Assembly (NCBI RefSeq): GCF_002953135.1
Contig: NZ_CP026372.1
Coordinates: forward strand, 4,183,001 to 4,247,000
Source of the DNA: Sphingobium sp. SCG-1
GTDB taxonomy: Bacteria > Pseudomonadota > Alphaproteobacteria > Sphingomonadales > Sphingomonadaceae
DNA: 64,000 bases
Direction: 5' to 3'
Shown here one piece after another: positions 42,968-50,373 of this stretch. How positions within the stretch are numbered: position 1 is the first letter of the stretch; each line of letters opens with the position of its first letter. A program made the position numbers and the translations under genes. The notes beneath the pieces are model-generated. The model saw nothing but the letters and a program-made list of their open reading frames with translations, was not told where the DNA came from and did not search any database.

Positions 42968-44941
42968 TTGAGGCAACTGGCAAAGCATTGGCTAACACAG
43001 CTACTGGGTGTATCGGCGATCGACGCCGGTGCGCGAAGAAGCCTTGCTGCCTCGCTCACAGCGTCAACAGGCACAATAGCCCTAGGCGCCATCGTCAGCG
43101 TCACGCTCAGCTTTGTCATTGCCCGGCAGTCGCACGACTCCCTCCTCCTGACGCTCGTTGGCGGTTTCGCCTTTCTGTCGGCACTGCGAATCGGCCTCAG
43201 GTCATGTCTCAAGCCAGATCCCGATCCCCGCTCACGCTACAAAGAGAAATTGTTCGAGGCAGCTTCCTGGTCTTTTGCCGCGCTGACTGGCTTATTCACC
43301 TTTCTCACGCTGACGCGCGTGGATGACGCAACACTGCACGTACCCGCCGTCGCGCTTGCAGCGGGTTACGCGAGTGCAACTGCTTGCCGCAACGCCGGTC
43401 GGATCAGGGTGCCGATCGGCCAGCCGTTGCTCTGCATCGTGCCAGCCGCTCTGGGATTGTGGATGGTAGGTGCACTTGCCTATCAACTGCTGGCGCTCGC
43501 GTTAGTAATAATGCTCGTAGGACTTGTCGAAATCAGTGCAGGCACGCATCGCATCGTGGGGAACGCGTTACGAGAGGAGCATGAAAAGTCTCTGCTCGCG
43601 ACGAAGTACGAGCGGCTTGCCCGGTTCGACAGCCTGACGGGCGTCGAGAATCGGATGGCCATGCAGATTCGTCTGCGTGAGATATTCGAAAATAACCGTC
43701 GGAGCAGCGATGCTGTCGCGATTCTGTGGATGGATCTGGATAGATTCAAGGAAATCAATGACTCGATAGGACATCTCATTGGCGACTATTTGCTGTGCGC
43801 GGTGGCGGAGAAGCTGTCCGAAGCGCTCGATGGCCGCGGCCATGTCGCCCGGTTCGGGGGTGACGAGTTCATCCTGATCTGCCCTGGCGTCAATCGCGCT
43901 GGCGCGCAGGCCATCGCGGCCGACGTCCTCGACTACTTCAGGGACAGCTTTGAAATCGCCGAACATACGCTGTCCGTCACCGCTTCCATCGGCATAGCCG
44001 TTGCGCCACAGGATGGACGCGACGTTGATGAGTTGATGCAGCACGCCGACATGGCGCTATACGAAGCCAAGGGAAGCGGCCGAAATCGCGCCACAAGTTT
44101 CACTTGGTCGATGAAGGACCGATTCAGCCGCATTCATGACCTGGAAACCGGCCTTCGCAAAGCGATCGCCAATCGGGAGTTCTCGCTCCAGTTTCAGCCG
44201 ATCTTCGACTACACTTCCGGCAAGGTGGTCGCCTGCGAAGCGCTGATCCGCTGGGTTCATCCCAAGCTCGGCTCCATTCAACCAAAGGAATTCATCCCGA
44301 TCGCCGAGAACATCGGCATCATTACGGAGCTGACTGACTGGGTATTGGCCCACGCCTGCGCCGCAGCTCTCGATTGGCCCGAGGACATACGCCTCACCGT
44401 CAATATGTCGCCTGCACTGTTTCAGTCCACCGATTTGCCGCGCATGATTATCAGTCATCTGATGGCCACAGGGCTCCCCGCCCGGCGCCTTGAACTGGAG
44501 GTGACGGAAAACGTCTTTCTTGTCGACCAGCCCCGTACCAGCGCGATGTTGCTCGACTTGCGCAAGATCGGCTTGCGGCTGGCGCTCGACGATTTCGGGA
44601 CAGGGTATTCATCGCTCAGCTATTTGAGCGCCTATGCCTTCGACACTATCAAGGTCGACCAGAGTTTCATGCGCGACGTCCGAACCAGCGCAGAAAATCA
44701 GGCCGTCGTTCAATCGATCATCTTCCTCGCAGAGAAGCTCGGCATGGATACCGTGGCGGAGGGGATCGAGACGGAGGATCAGCAAGCTTATACCCGCGAA
44801 ACGGGCTTCAACTTCGCACAGGGATTCCTGCTCTGCCAGCCGGTGCGTCGTGAGGAAATCGCCCGGCTGTTGCGCGAGGAGATGGAGATCGACACTCAGC
44901 GCAGCCGCCGCCCATCCAAGATAATGCGCCGGATCGCCTGA
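42968..44941 (+). CDS. Membrane GGDEF-EAL cyclic-di-GMP protein
   Basis: A 657-residue protein with several N-terminal membrane helices (about residues 30-190), then a GGDEF domain with intact RFGGDEF (297-301) and an EAL domain with EAL at 424-426, NMSP, ELEVTEN, DDFGTGYSSLSYL, KVDQSFM and AEGIET. Both active sites look complete, so it may make and break cyclic di-GMP. The inhibitory RxxD site five residues before GGDEF is replaced by DGRG, so product inhibition is probably lost. The start is a TTG with GGAG eight bases upstream. It sits between queA and tgt without functional link to them. Confidence 0.92.
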   Translation: MRQLAKHWLTQLLGVSAIDAGARRSLAASLTASTGTIALGAIVSVTLSFVIARQSHDSLLLTLVGGFAFLSALRIGLRSCLKPDPDPRSRYKEKLFEAASWSFAALTGLFTFLTLTRVDDATLHVPAVALAAGYASATACRNAGRIRVPIGQPLLCIVPAALGLWMVGALAYQLLALALVIMLVGLVEISAGTHRIVGNALREEHEKSLLATKYERLARFDSLTGVENRMAMQIRLREIFENNRRSSDAVAILWMDLDRFKEINDSIGHLIGDYLLCAVAEKLSEALDGRGHVARFGGDEFILICPGVNRAGAQAIAADVLDYFRDSFEIAEHTLSVTASIGIAVAPQDGRDVDELMQHADMALYEAKGSGRNRATSFTWSMKDRFSRIHDLETGLRKAIANREFSLQFQPIFDYTSGKVVACEALIRWVHPKLGSIQPKEFIPIAENIGIITELTDWVLAHACAAALDWPEDIRLTVNMSPALFQSTDLPRMIISHLMATGLPARRLELEVTENVFLVDQPRTSAMLLDLRKIGLRLALDDFGTGYSSLSYLSAYAFDTIKVDQSFMRDVRTSAENQAVVQSIIFLAEKLGMDTVAEGIETEDQQAYTRETGFNFAQGFLLCQPVRREEIARLLREEMEIDTQRSRRPSKIMRRIA

Positions 44942-44992
44942 CGCCTTTGGCAGGGGCTGACAAGCGGCTGGTAAAGCGCCTATTGGCCCCGC

Positions 44993-46135
44993 ATGACAAC
45001 TCGACCGCGCTTCTCCTTCCATATTGCTGCCACTGACGGGAAAGCCAGGACAGGCACTCTCTCGATGCGCCGCGGCGATATCCGCACGCCCGCCTTCATG
45101 CCGGTCGGAACGGCGGCAACCGTAAAGGCGATGCGTCCGGCCGAAGTACGCGCTGCGGGTGCCGACATCATCCTGGGCAACACCTATCATCTGATGCTGC
45201 GTCCGGGCGCGGAACGCATGGCGCGGCTGGGCGGTTTGCATCGGTTCATGGGCTGGGACCGGCCGATCCTGACCGACAGCGGCGGCTATCAAGTGATGAG
45301 CCTTTCGGCATTGACGAAGATGAGCGAGCAGGGCGTCGCCTTTTCCAGCCACATTGACGGCTCAAAGCATATGCTGACGCCGGAGCGGTCGATGGAGATA
45401 CAAAGGTTGCTGGGCAGCGACATCGTCATGGCGTTCGACGAATGCACCAAAAACAATGCGACGCGGGACGAAGCGGCATCATCGATGGAGCGGTCGATGC
45501 GATGGGCGCGCCGCTCCCGCGAAGGTTTCGATGCGGGTGAAGATCATGCGGAACGGTCCGCATTGTTTGGCATCCAGCAGGGTTCTCTCGACCAGGATCT
45601 GCGCCTGCGGTCCGCACAGCAGCTCATGGATATCGGCTTTGACGGCTATGCGGTAGGCGGGCTGGCCGTTGGCGAGGGGCAGGAGGCGATGTTCGCGACG
45701 CTCGACTTCGCGCCGGGTCAACTGCCTGCGGACCGGCCACGTTATCTGATGGGTGTCGGTAAGCCCGATGACATCGTGGGTGCGGTAGAACGCGGGATTG
45801 ATATGTTCGATTGCGTGCTGCCCACTCGCTCAGGTCGCAATGGCCAGGCGTTTACCTGGACAGGTCCACTCAACATCCGCAATGCCCGTTTCGCTGAGGA
45901 CCAGACACCGTTGGACGGACGCTGTGAGTGTCCTGTGTGCATGACATGGAACCGCGCCTATCTGCATCATCTGGTGAAGGCAGGCGAAATGCTGGGTGCC
46001 ATGCTGATGACGCAGCATAACATCCACTTCTACCAGGCGCTGATGCAAGCCATGCGCGATGCCATAGCCGAAGGCGTGTTCACGCCATTCGCGCGGCAGT
46101 TCCGTGCGGACTATCTCGTCGGCAACCGCGCTTAA
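44993..46135 (+). CDS. tgt: Queuine tRNA-ribosyltransferase (tRNA-guanine transglycosylase)
   Basis: Exchanges guanine-34 of certain tRNAs for the queuosine precursor (380 residues). Landmarks: ILTDSGGYQVMSL with the general-acid aspartate, the GVGKPDDIVGAVERGIDMFDCVLPT segment with the nucleophile aspartate, and the zinc site CECPVCMTWNRAYLHHL plus a later histidine. Length standard. The stop overlaps the convergent kinase-like gene by four bases. Confidence 0.97.
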   Translation: MTTRPRFSFHIAATDGKARTGTLSMRRGDIRTPAFMPVGTAATVKAMRPAEVRAAGADIILGNTYHLMLRPGAERMARLGGLHRFMGWDRPILTDSGGYQVMSLSALTKMSEQGVAFSSHIDGSKHMLTPERSMEIQRLLGSDIVMAFDECTKNNATRDEAASSMERSMRWARRSREGFDAGEDHAERSALFGIQQGSLDQDLRLRSAQQLMDIGFDGYAVGGLAVGEGQEAMFATLDFAPGQLPADRPRYLMGVGKPDDIVGAVERGIDMFDCVLPTRSGRNGQAFTWTGPLNIRNARFAEDQTPLDGRCECPVCMTWNRAYLHHLVKAGEMLGAMLMTQHNIHFYQALMQAMRDAIAEGVFTPFARQFRADYLVGNRA

Positions 46136-47712
46136 TCGAGCACGGCGATTTCAATACAGAAGACGCCCTCTTCTTCATCTCGATCCAGCGGTGCGCGCAA
46201 TTGACGGGACAGGCCGGTCAGTACTCGGTCGAATCGTCCGTTGAGGCGCTCCTGCAACTCGGACGTGGTGCGCAGGGCGGAGGAGGAAACGCAAAGTTGC
46301 GCCCGGTGTGGCGGCTCGGCAACGCGTTGGACAGAGATGCGCACGATGGCATTGGGATCGCTCAGCATCGCCAGCTCCACCAATTCCGTAGTCAGAAAAG
46401 CGACCGGGACCGCGACATCCTGGCTGACGTGTAGATCCGCGCTATCGATCTGGATATTCAGCCTTGCTCCGTTCGCTGGAGCGCTGGCCCGCAGGCTGGC
46501 AGAGAGTTCGCTGACGAGCGCCCTGATACCTACACCACGGTTTTCTTCCAATTCGGCGTAGTGGTTGCGATGAACGACGGAAAGCGCATCGACGCGCCGC
46601 TGAATCGAGCCATAGGCTTCCGTCGCATCCGGCGTCGCTGCGGATCGGCTGTGGAGATTGATGAGGCTGGATATGATCTGGAGGTTGTTCTTGACGCGAT
46701 GATGGACCTCGCGAGTCAACTTGCGCTGGCGGACCAGGCTTTCCGCCATTTCCGCCTCATGCGTCGCGACATCCTCGCTGATCGCATGAAAGGTCTCGCC
46801 AAGGTCGGTGATCTCCTGCGCCGGGGTACGCACCTTTTCCAATGGATGTAAGACAATGCCCGGCTGGTAGGTAGCGACCACTCGGCGCAGCATCACGAGC
46901 GGCTGGATCAGGAGGCGATTGACCACAAACCACCCAATTGCCGCTGCGGAGAACCACATCAGGATCGGCAGGAGTAACAGCAGGACGCGCGCAAAAGTCC
47001 GGGGCGGCTGCTGCGCGGTCAATTTAAGTATGAGGTTGGTTCGATCGAGTGAGGTGGAAACGCTCTCGACCGTCCCTCCTCCGCGGTTGGCCCGCTCCGG
47101 ATCGAGCGCAAGTTCCTTGCTGCCCTGCGTCAGGGCGATCCGATGATTGGGCTTGGTTGCCGTGGAATGGACGATCTGCCGCAGGTGGTCGCGACCATAA
47201 TAGACGACAGCGACAAGCGCTCCATTCTGCGCTGGTCTGCGGACCATGAGCATGTTGCGCTCTGGAAGGAGGTCAACCGAGGACGAGGCGCTGTCGCTAT
47301 CCCGGGGAAGGTTGGGAATGGACTTCCCGAAGCTGGTGCAGACATGATCGCCGTCGTTCGAATATACGGCAAAACGTGTGTCGAGTGGCGTGTGGGGACG
47401 CATTATCGCTTCGAGACGCGGGCAACTCGCAGCAATGCTCCCTGAAAACGCATTGACCCCGACCTGAAGCGCCATCTGGTCGGATGCGATCAGCGATGCC
47501 AGCGTACGCGCGCTCTGTACCGAGTCGATCTGGAGAACCGCCCGGCGTTCCGCGTCGGCGGTACGAATGGCCTGAACCGACGCCATCAGCGCCACCAAAC
47601 CAAGCGGCAATAACGCAAGCGCCAAGATGAGGAACATCTTGACGTCCGTCGAGCGTATCGGAAAAGATCCTATCGACTGCTTACGCGCCGATACTTCGGC
47701 GGTGTCATCCAC
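46132..47712 (-). CDS. phyP: PhyP-like HisKA_2 sensor protein with degraded ATPase domain
   Basis: A 526-residue membrane sensor: helix at about 25-48, periplasmic sensor region, second helix at about 241-268, HAMP-like linker, and a HisKA_2 dimerisation domain with EVHHRVKNNLQIISSLI (His337/338). The C-terminal ATPase part is poor: the N-box reads TTELVELAM instead of NELVTNA, and no DxGxG or clear G2 box follows. This fits the PhyP proteins of sphingomonads, which lower PhyR phosphorylation and so act as phosphatase-like negative regulators. It is 11 bases behind nepR in the same direction. Family and context firm; loss of kinase activity inferred. Confidence 0.85.
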   Translation of the reverse strand: MDDTAEVSARKQSIGSFPIRSTDVKMFLILALALLPLGLVALMASVQAIRTADAERRAVLQIDSVQSARTLASLIASDQMALQVGVNAFSGSIAASCPRLEAIMRPHTPLDTRFAVYSNDGDHVCTSFGKSIPNLPRDSDSASSSVDLLPERNMLMVRRPAQNGALVAVVYYGRDHLRQIVHSTATKPNHRIALTQGSKELALDPERANRGGGTVESVSTSLDRTNLILKLTAQQPPRTFARVLLLLLPILMWFSAAAIGWFVVNRLLIQPLVMLRRVVATYQPGIVLHPLEKVRTPAQEITDLGETFHAISEDVATHEAEMAESLVRQRKLTREVHHRVKNNLQIISSLINLHSRSAATPDATEAYGSIQRRVDALSVVHRNHYAELEENRGVGIRALVSELSASLRASAPANGARLNIQIDSADLHVSQDVAVPVAFLTTELVELAMLSDPNAIVRISVQRVAEPPHRAQLCVSSSALRTTSELQERLNGRFDRVLTGLSRQLRAPLDRDEEEGVFCIEIAVLD

Positions 47713-47723
47713 ATCTGTGCCGA

Positions 47724-47984
47724 TCAGTCCAGTTTGCTTAGCAGATCGAGCATTTCTGTCGGAATGTCTTCTTGCACTGCGGTCTGGTATACGGAACGCA
47801 GGACATTGCCGACATTATGATCGCCCGTCCGTCCGCCGCCCTGGCCCCGGCGTGCGCCCTTAGTATTCGTGCGCCGTTTAGCTGTCGTCGGTGCTCCAGA
47901 TACTGCCTCCACCGACACTTCTCCCGCTGTCGCCGGCGCGTCCAGTGGTGCAATGGCATCCGGCCGCATGTCAGAAGAACCCAA
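47724..47984 (-). CDS. nepR: Anti-sigma factor NepR
   Basis: Anti-sigma factor of EcfG in the general stress response; phosphorylated PhyR captures it and frees the sigma factor. The 86-residue protein has a disordered basic N-terminus and the conserved two-helix core VGNVLRSVYQTAVQEDIPTE followed by MLDLLSKLD. Start: TTG 47984 has a GGGG-type ribosome site six bases upstream; ATG 47969 is the alternative. It is divergent from phyR and co-directional with phyP. Confidence 0.9.
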   Translation of the reverse strand: MGSSDMRPDAIAPLDAPATAGEVSVEAVSGAPTTAKRRTNTKGARRGQGGGRTGDHNVGNVLRSVYQTAVQEDIPTEMLDLLSKLD

Positions 47985-48296
47985 AACTCGCCCCTTTTAC
48001 CTAATCAACAATCAACCACACGGAAGACGTTTGCGTCATTCAGTTGCCGCGTCAACGAAAAAGCCCGCGAAATATTGTCCAACAAAAAACTTACCGGCTG
48101 TGAAACAAATCGCTTTCTGGTTGGTTCCGGCAATCAGATATTTTTTCACCGGCTCGCCATCGGGAGGCGATGCCGTGGTGTGGCGCGGGAACGTTTTGGG
48201 GGGCGGGGTTGCAATAATGCAGCCGGGTATCCATCCTTTGAAACGCGTCTTGCCTACATTGCGGGCCGGTCGCACTTAAGGGAGACACCATAGATT
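47985..48296. other. Divergent promoter region nepR/phyR
   Basis: About 310 bases between nepR and phyR, AT-richer than its surroundings near 48000-48140. It holds the EcfG-type promoter described separately, facing nepR. I found no matching promoter in the phyR direction; a GGAAC at 48188-48192 lacks a partner element. An open frame across this gap (47772-48293) is not protein-like. Confidence 0.6.
48104..48128 (-). promoter_or_regulatory. Candidate EcfG-dependent promoter facing nepR
   Basis: Minus strand: GGAAC (48128-48124), 16 bases, TGTT (48107-48104). This fits the general stress response promoter form GGAAC-N16/17-[CT]GTT. It lies 120 bases before the nepR start and would give autoregulation of nepR-phyP. 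Confidence 0.55.
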
Positions 48297-49091
48297 ATGT
48301 CGCTAGGCCAGCAATTGCATCCGCACCTACCCTTTCTCCGCCGTTATGCGCGCGCGCTGACGGGAAGCCAGGCGCATGGCGACGCCTATGTCCGCGCTAC
48401 CTTAGAAGCGATCGTCGCCGCGCCGGATGAGTTCCCCCGCGATGTCGATGCGCGGCTGGGCCTTTACAAGACATTTCATGCCATCTGGTCATCCTCTCAT
48501 ATCGAGGATTCACCCGTGTCCGTCTCTGGCGACGATCATGAAGCCATTGCACGCGCGCGTCTTGCACGCATTACCCCATTGCCGCGTCAGGCTCTATTGC
48601 TGACTGCCATGGAGGGCTTCACCACGGAGGACACTGGCTATCTGATCGAGATGGACGCCACGGACGTGGAAACTCTGGTGAATGAAGCATTGGCCGAGAT
48701 CGAAGCGCAAACGCGGGCCAAGGTCCTGATAATCGAAGATGAGCCGATCATCGCAATGGATATCGAGACGATCGTTCGCGATCTGGGGCATGATGTAACG
48801 GCCATCGCGGTGACCCGCGACGAAGCCGTGCGGGAAGCCATGGCTGAACGGCCGGGGCTGGTACTTGCGGATATTCAGCTTGCCGATGATTCCAGCGGCA
48901 TCGACGCCGTCAAGGACATCCTAGCCGAATTCTCGGTCCCGGTGATCTTCATCACGGCCTTCCCCGAGCGCCTTCTTACGGGCGAGCGGCCTGAGCCGAC
49001 ATTCCTCATCACAAAGCCGTTCCAGCGTTCAACAGTCAAAGCCGCGATTGCGCAGGCGCTGTTCTTCGATGAGGCGACTGCACCAGCTTAG
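48297..49091 (+). CDS. phyR: General stress response regulator PhyR
   Basis: Anti-anti-sigma factor (264 residues). The N-terminal half imitates an EcfG-type sigma factor (sigma2-like HLPFLRRYARALTG..., sigma4-like ITPLPRQALLLTAMEGF), and the C-terminal half is a receiver domain with phospho-acceptor Asp192 in LADIQLADDSSG. The segment FITAFPERLLTG followed by KPF is the FAT GUY variant typical of this receiver family. When phosphorylated, the sigma-like part binds NepR. It is divergent from nepR and upstream of the small membrane gene and ecfG. Confidence 0.97.
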   Translation: MSLGQQLHPHLPFLRRYARALTGSQAHGDAYVRATLEAIVAAPDEFPRDVDARLGLYKTFHAIWSSSHIEDSPVSVSGDDHEAIARARLARITPLPRQALLLTAMEGFTTEDTGYLIEMDATDVETLVNEALAEIEAQTRAKVLIIEDEPIIAMDIETIVRDLGHDVTAIAVTRDEAVREAMAERPGLVLADIQLADDSSGIDAVKDILAEFSVPVIFITAFPERLLTGERPEPTFLITKPFQRSTVKAAIAQALFFDEATAPA

Positions 49092-49142
49092 GATAATGTG
49101 AGCGGTCCATCTTGCCGCTATCGGTCCAATCGTGTTCCTCTG

Positions 49143-49167
49143 GGAACATCGTCCGGCGGCAGGTGTT
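49143..49167 (+). promoter_or_regulatory. Candidate EcfG-dependent promoter before the small membrane gene
   Basis: GGAAC at 49143-49147, 16 bases, TGTT at 49164-49167, the same form and spacing as the site facing nepR. It lies 30 bases before the ATG of the 43-residue gene and could also serve ecfG further on. Confidence 0.65.
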
Positions 49168-49196
49168 ATTGATGCGTAACGAACGGGAGAATCCAT

Positions 49197-49328
49197 ATGC
49201 CGGACAACCAGCAGCATGTTGATACGGACAATGCAAGATCCGGGTCCACGCCGCATATCGTCCGCTACGTCCTCGCAATATCCCTTATTCTTGTTATTCT
49301 CGGCATGGGTTTGATATTGCTGCTGTGA
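49197..49328 (+). CDS. Small membrane protein (43 residues) in the stress-response locus
   Basis: A short open frame with ATG 49197, TGA at 49326-49328 and a GGGAGA ribosome site six bases upstream. The product has a polar N-terminal half (MPDNQQHVDTDNARSG) and one strongly hydrophobic C-terminal helix (YVLAISLILVILGMGLILLL), so it is a single-pass membrane protein or peptide. The EcfG-type promoter directly upstream and the position between phyR and ecfG suggest it is a general stress response gene. No family recognised. The combination of promoter, ribosome site and clean membrane helix supports that it is real. Confidence 0.68.
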   Translation: MPDNQQHVDTDNARSGSTPHIVRYVLAISLILVILGMGLILLL

Positions 49329-49433
49329 ATTTATCGCTGTTCTGCCGCTGTCTGGCGTTTTCAGGAAGTCTGTTTTGAACCAGTTGAGTATGTGTTCCGC
49401 GGCACCGATCATTTATCCTACGGAAGTCCGCGC

Positions 49434-50087
49434 ATGATGGCTGCTGCGAATAGTCCCGTTGGAGAAGTCGTGGAGATTGACGAGATCGCTATTCCCGAAG
49501 AGCGGGAGGCGCTTTCCGACGCCGACTTCAAGAAGGAGTTGGCGGCGGTTATCCCGCATCTCCGTGCCTTCGGCAGATCGTTGTCGGGCAATCGTGATCT
49601 TGCCGATGACCTCGTTCAGGAGACCTTGTTGAAAGCTTGGGCGGCGCGTTCGCGCTTTCAGGCCGGGACCAACATGCGCGCGTGGACCTTCATCATCCTG
49701 CGCAATCACTATCTGTCGCAGATGCGCCGTTCGCGGTTTCGCGGAGAGTGGGACGATCTCACCGCGGATCGCCTGCTTGCAGCACCCGCAGGTCAGGATA
49801 AGCATATTGAGCTGGCCGACATGCAACGGGCATTGCTCCAACTACCGCAACCCCAACGCGAGGCTCTCATTCTAGTGGGCGCTGGCGGCTTCGCCTATGA
49901 AGAAGCAGCCGAAATCTGTGGCGTAGCCGTCGGTACGATCAAGAGCCGTGTGGCGCGTGGCCGCGCAGCCCTTGAGCAGATGATGGACAGCGGCGACCTC
50001 CCTACTCGTCGCGGACAGATCACTTCGCCCAGCGGAGTGCTGGATGAAATAATGGGTGACGTGGATAAGCTCAGCCGGGGCCGATAA
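49434..50087 (+). CDS. ecfG: General stress response sigma factor EcfG
   Basis: ECF sigma factor of the EcfG group (217 residues). Region 2: VIPHLRAFGRSLSGNRDLADD followed by LVQETLLKAW and TFIILRNHYLSQMRRSR; region 4: LPQPQREALILVGAGGFAYE then EAAEICGVAVGTIKSRVARGR. It directs transcription from GGAAC-type promoters when released from NepR. The ATG at 49434 is preceded by CGGAAG; the GTG at 49392 would add 14 residues. It follows the small membrane gene by 105 bases and precedes a second NepR-like gene on the other strand. Confidence 0.95.
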   Translation: MMAAANSPVGEVVEIDEIAIPEEREALSDADFKKELAAVIPHLRAFGRSLSGNRDLADDLVQETLLKAWAARSRFQAGTNMRAWTFIILRNHYLSQMRRSRFRGEWDDLTADRLLAAPAGQDKHIELADMQRALLQLPQPQREALILVGAGGFAYEEAAEICGVAVGTIKSRVARGRAALEQMMDSGDLPTRRGQITSPSGVLDEIMGDVDKLSRGR

Positions 50088-50103
50088 GAGTCGGACGAGG
50101 ACT

Positions 50104-50286
50104 TTAGTTGCGGTCCAGCTTGCTCAACAGACCGAGCATGTCGTCAGGCAAGGATTGGCTACGCGCGTCGAAGACCGACCGTAAAGCGCGTGCGACGCCG
50201 TCCTTTGCGGACGGCATCTGAACAGTCACAAAGCGCGACACAGGAGCATATTCCTTCTGTTGCAACAATTTGCCGTTGTATCTCAT
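50104..50286 (-). CDS. Second NepR-like protein
   Basis: A short protein of up to 60 residues whose C-terminal half, VARALRSVFDARSQSLPDDM followed by LGLLSKLD, is the NepR core and closely parallels the NepR of this locus. It lies convergent to ecfG, 16 bases from its stop. The exact start is unclear: ATG 50286 lacks a good ribosome site; an internal GTG or ATG may be used, as the core needs only about 35 residues. Probably an accessory anti-sigma factor; it could tune EcfG or act on another sigma factor. Confidence 0.78.
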   Translation of the reverse strand: MRYNGKLLQQKEYAPVSRFVTVQMPSAKDGVARALRSVFDARSQSLPDDMLGLLSKLDRN

Positions 50287-50373
50287 ATCAATGTAAACGG
50301 TTCGAGTTCACAAAGGTTGCGCATTGTTTTGACAGGCTGTGTCCAGCCATGTTGACAGGCCAAAGATACAACG

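Noticed and set aside
43501..43512. GTAATAAT resembling a half-site of the NikR-like operator inside the GGDEF-EAL gene
   Set aside because: No matching TATTAC half 14 bases away.
48188..48192. GGAAC before phyR as an EcfG promoter
   Set aside because: No GTT-type -10 element at the right distance downstream.
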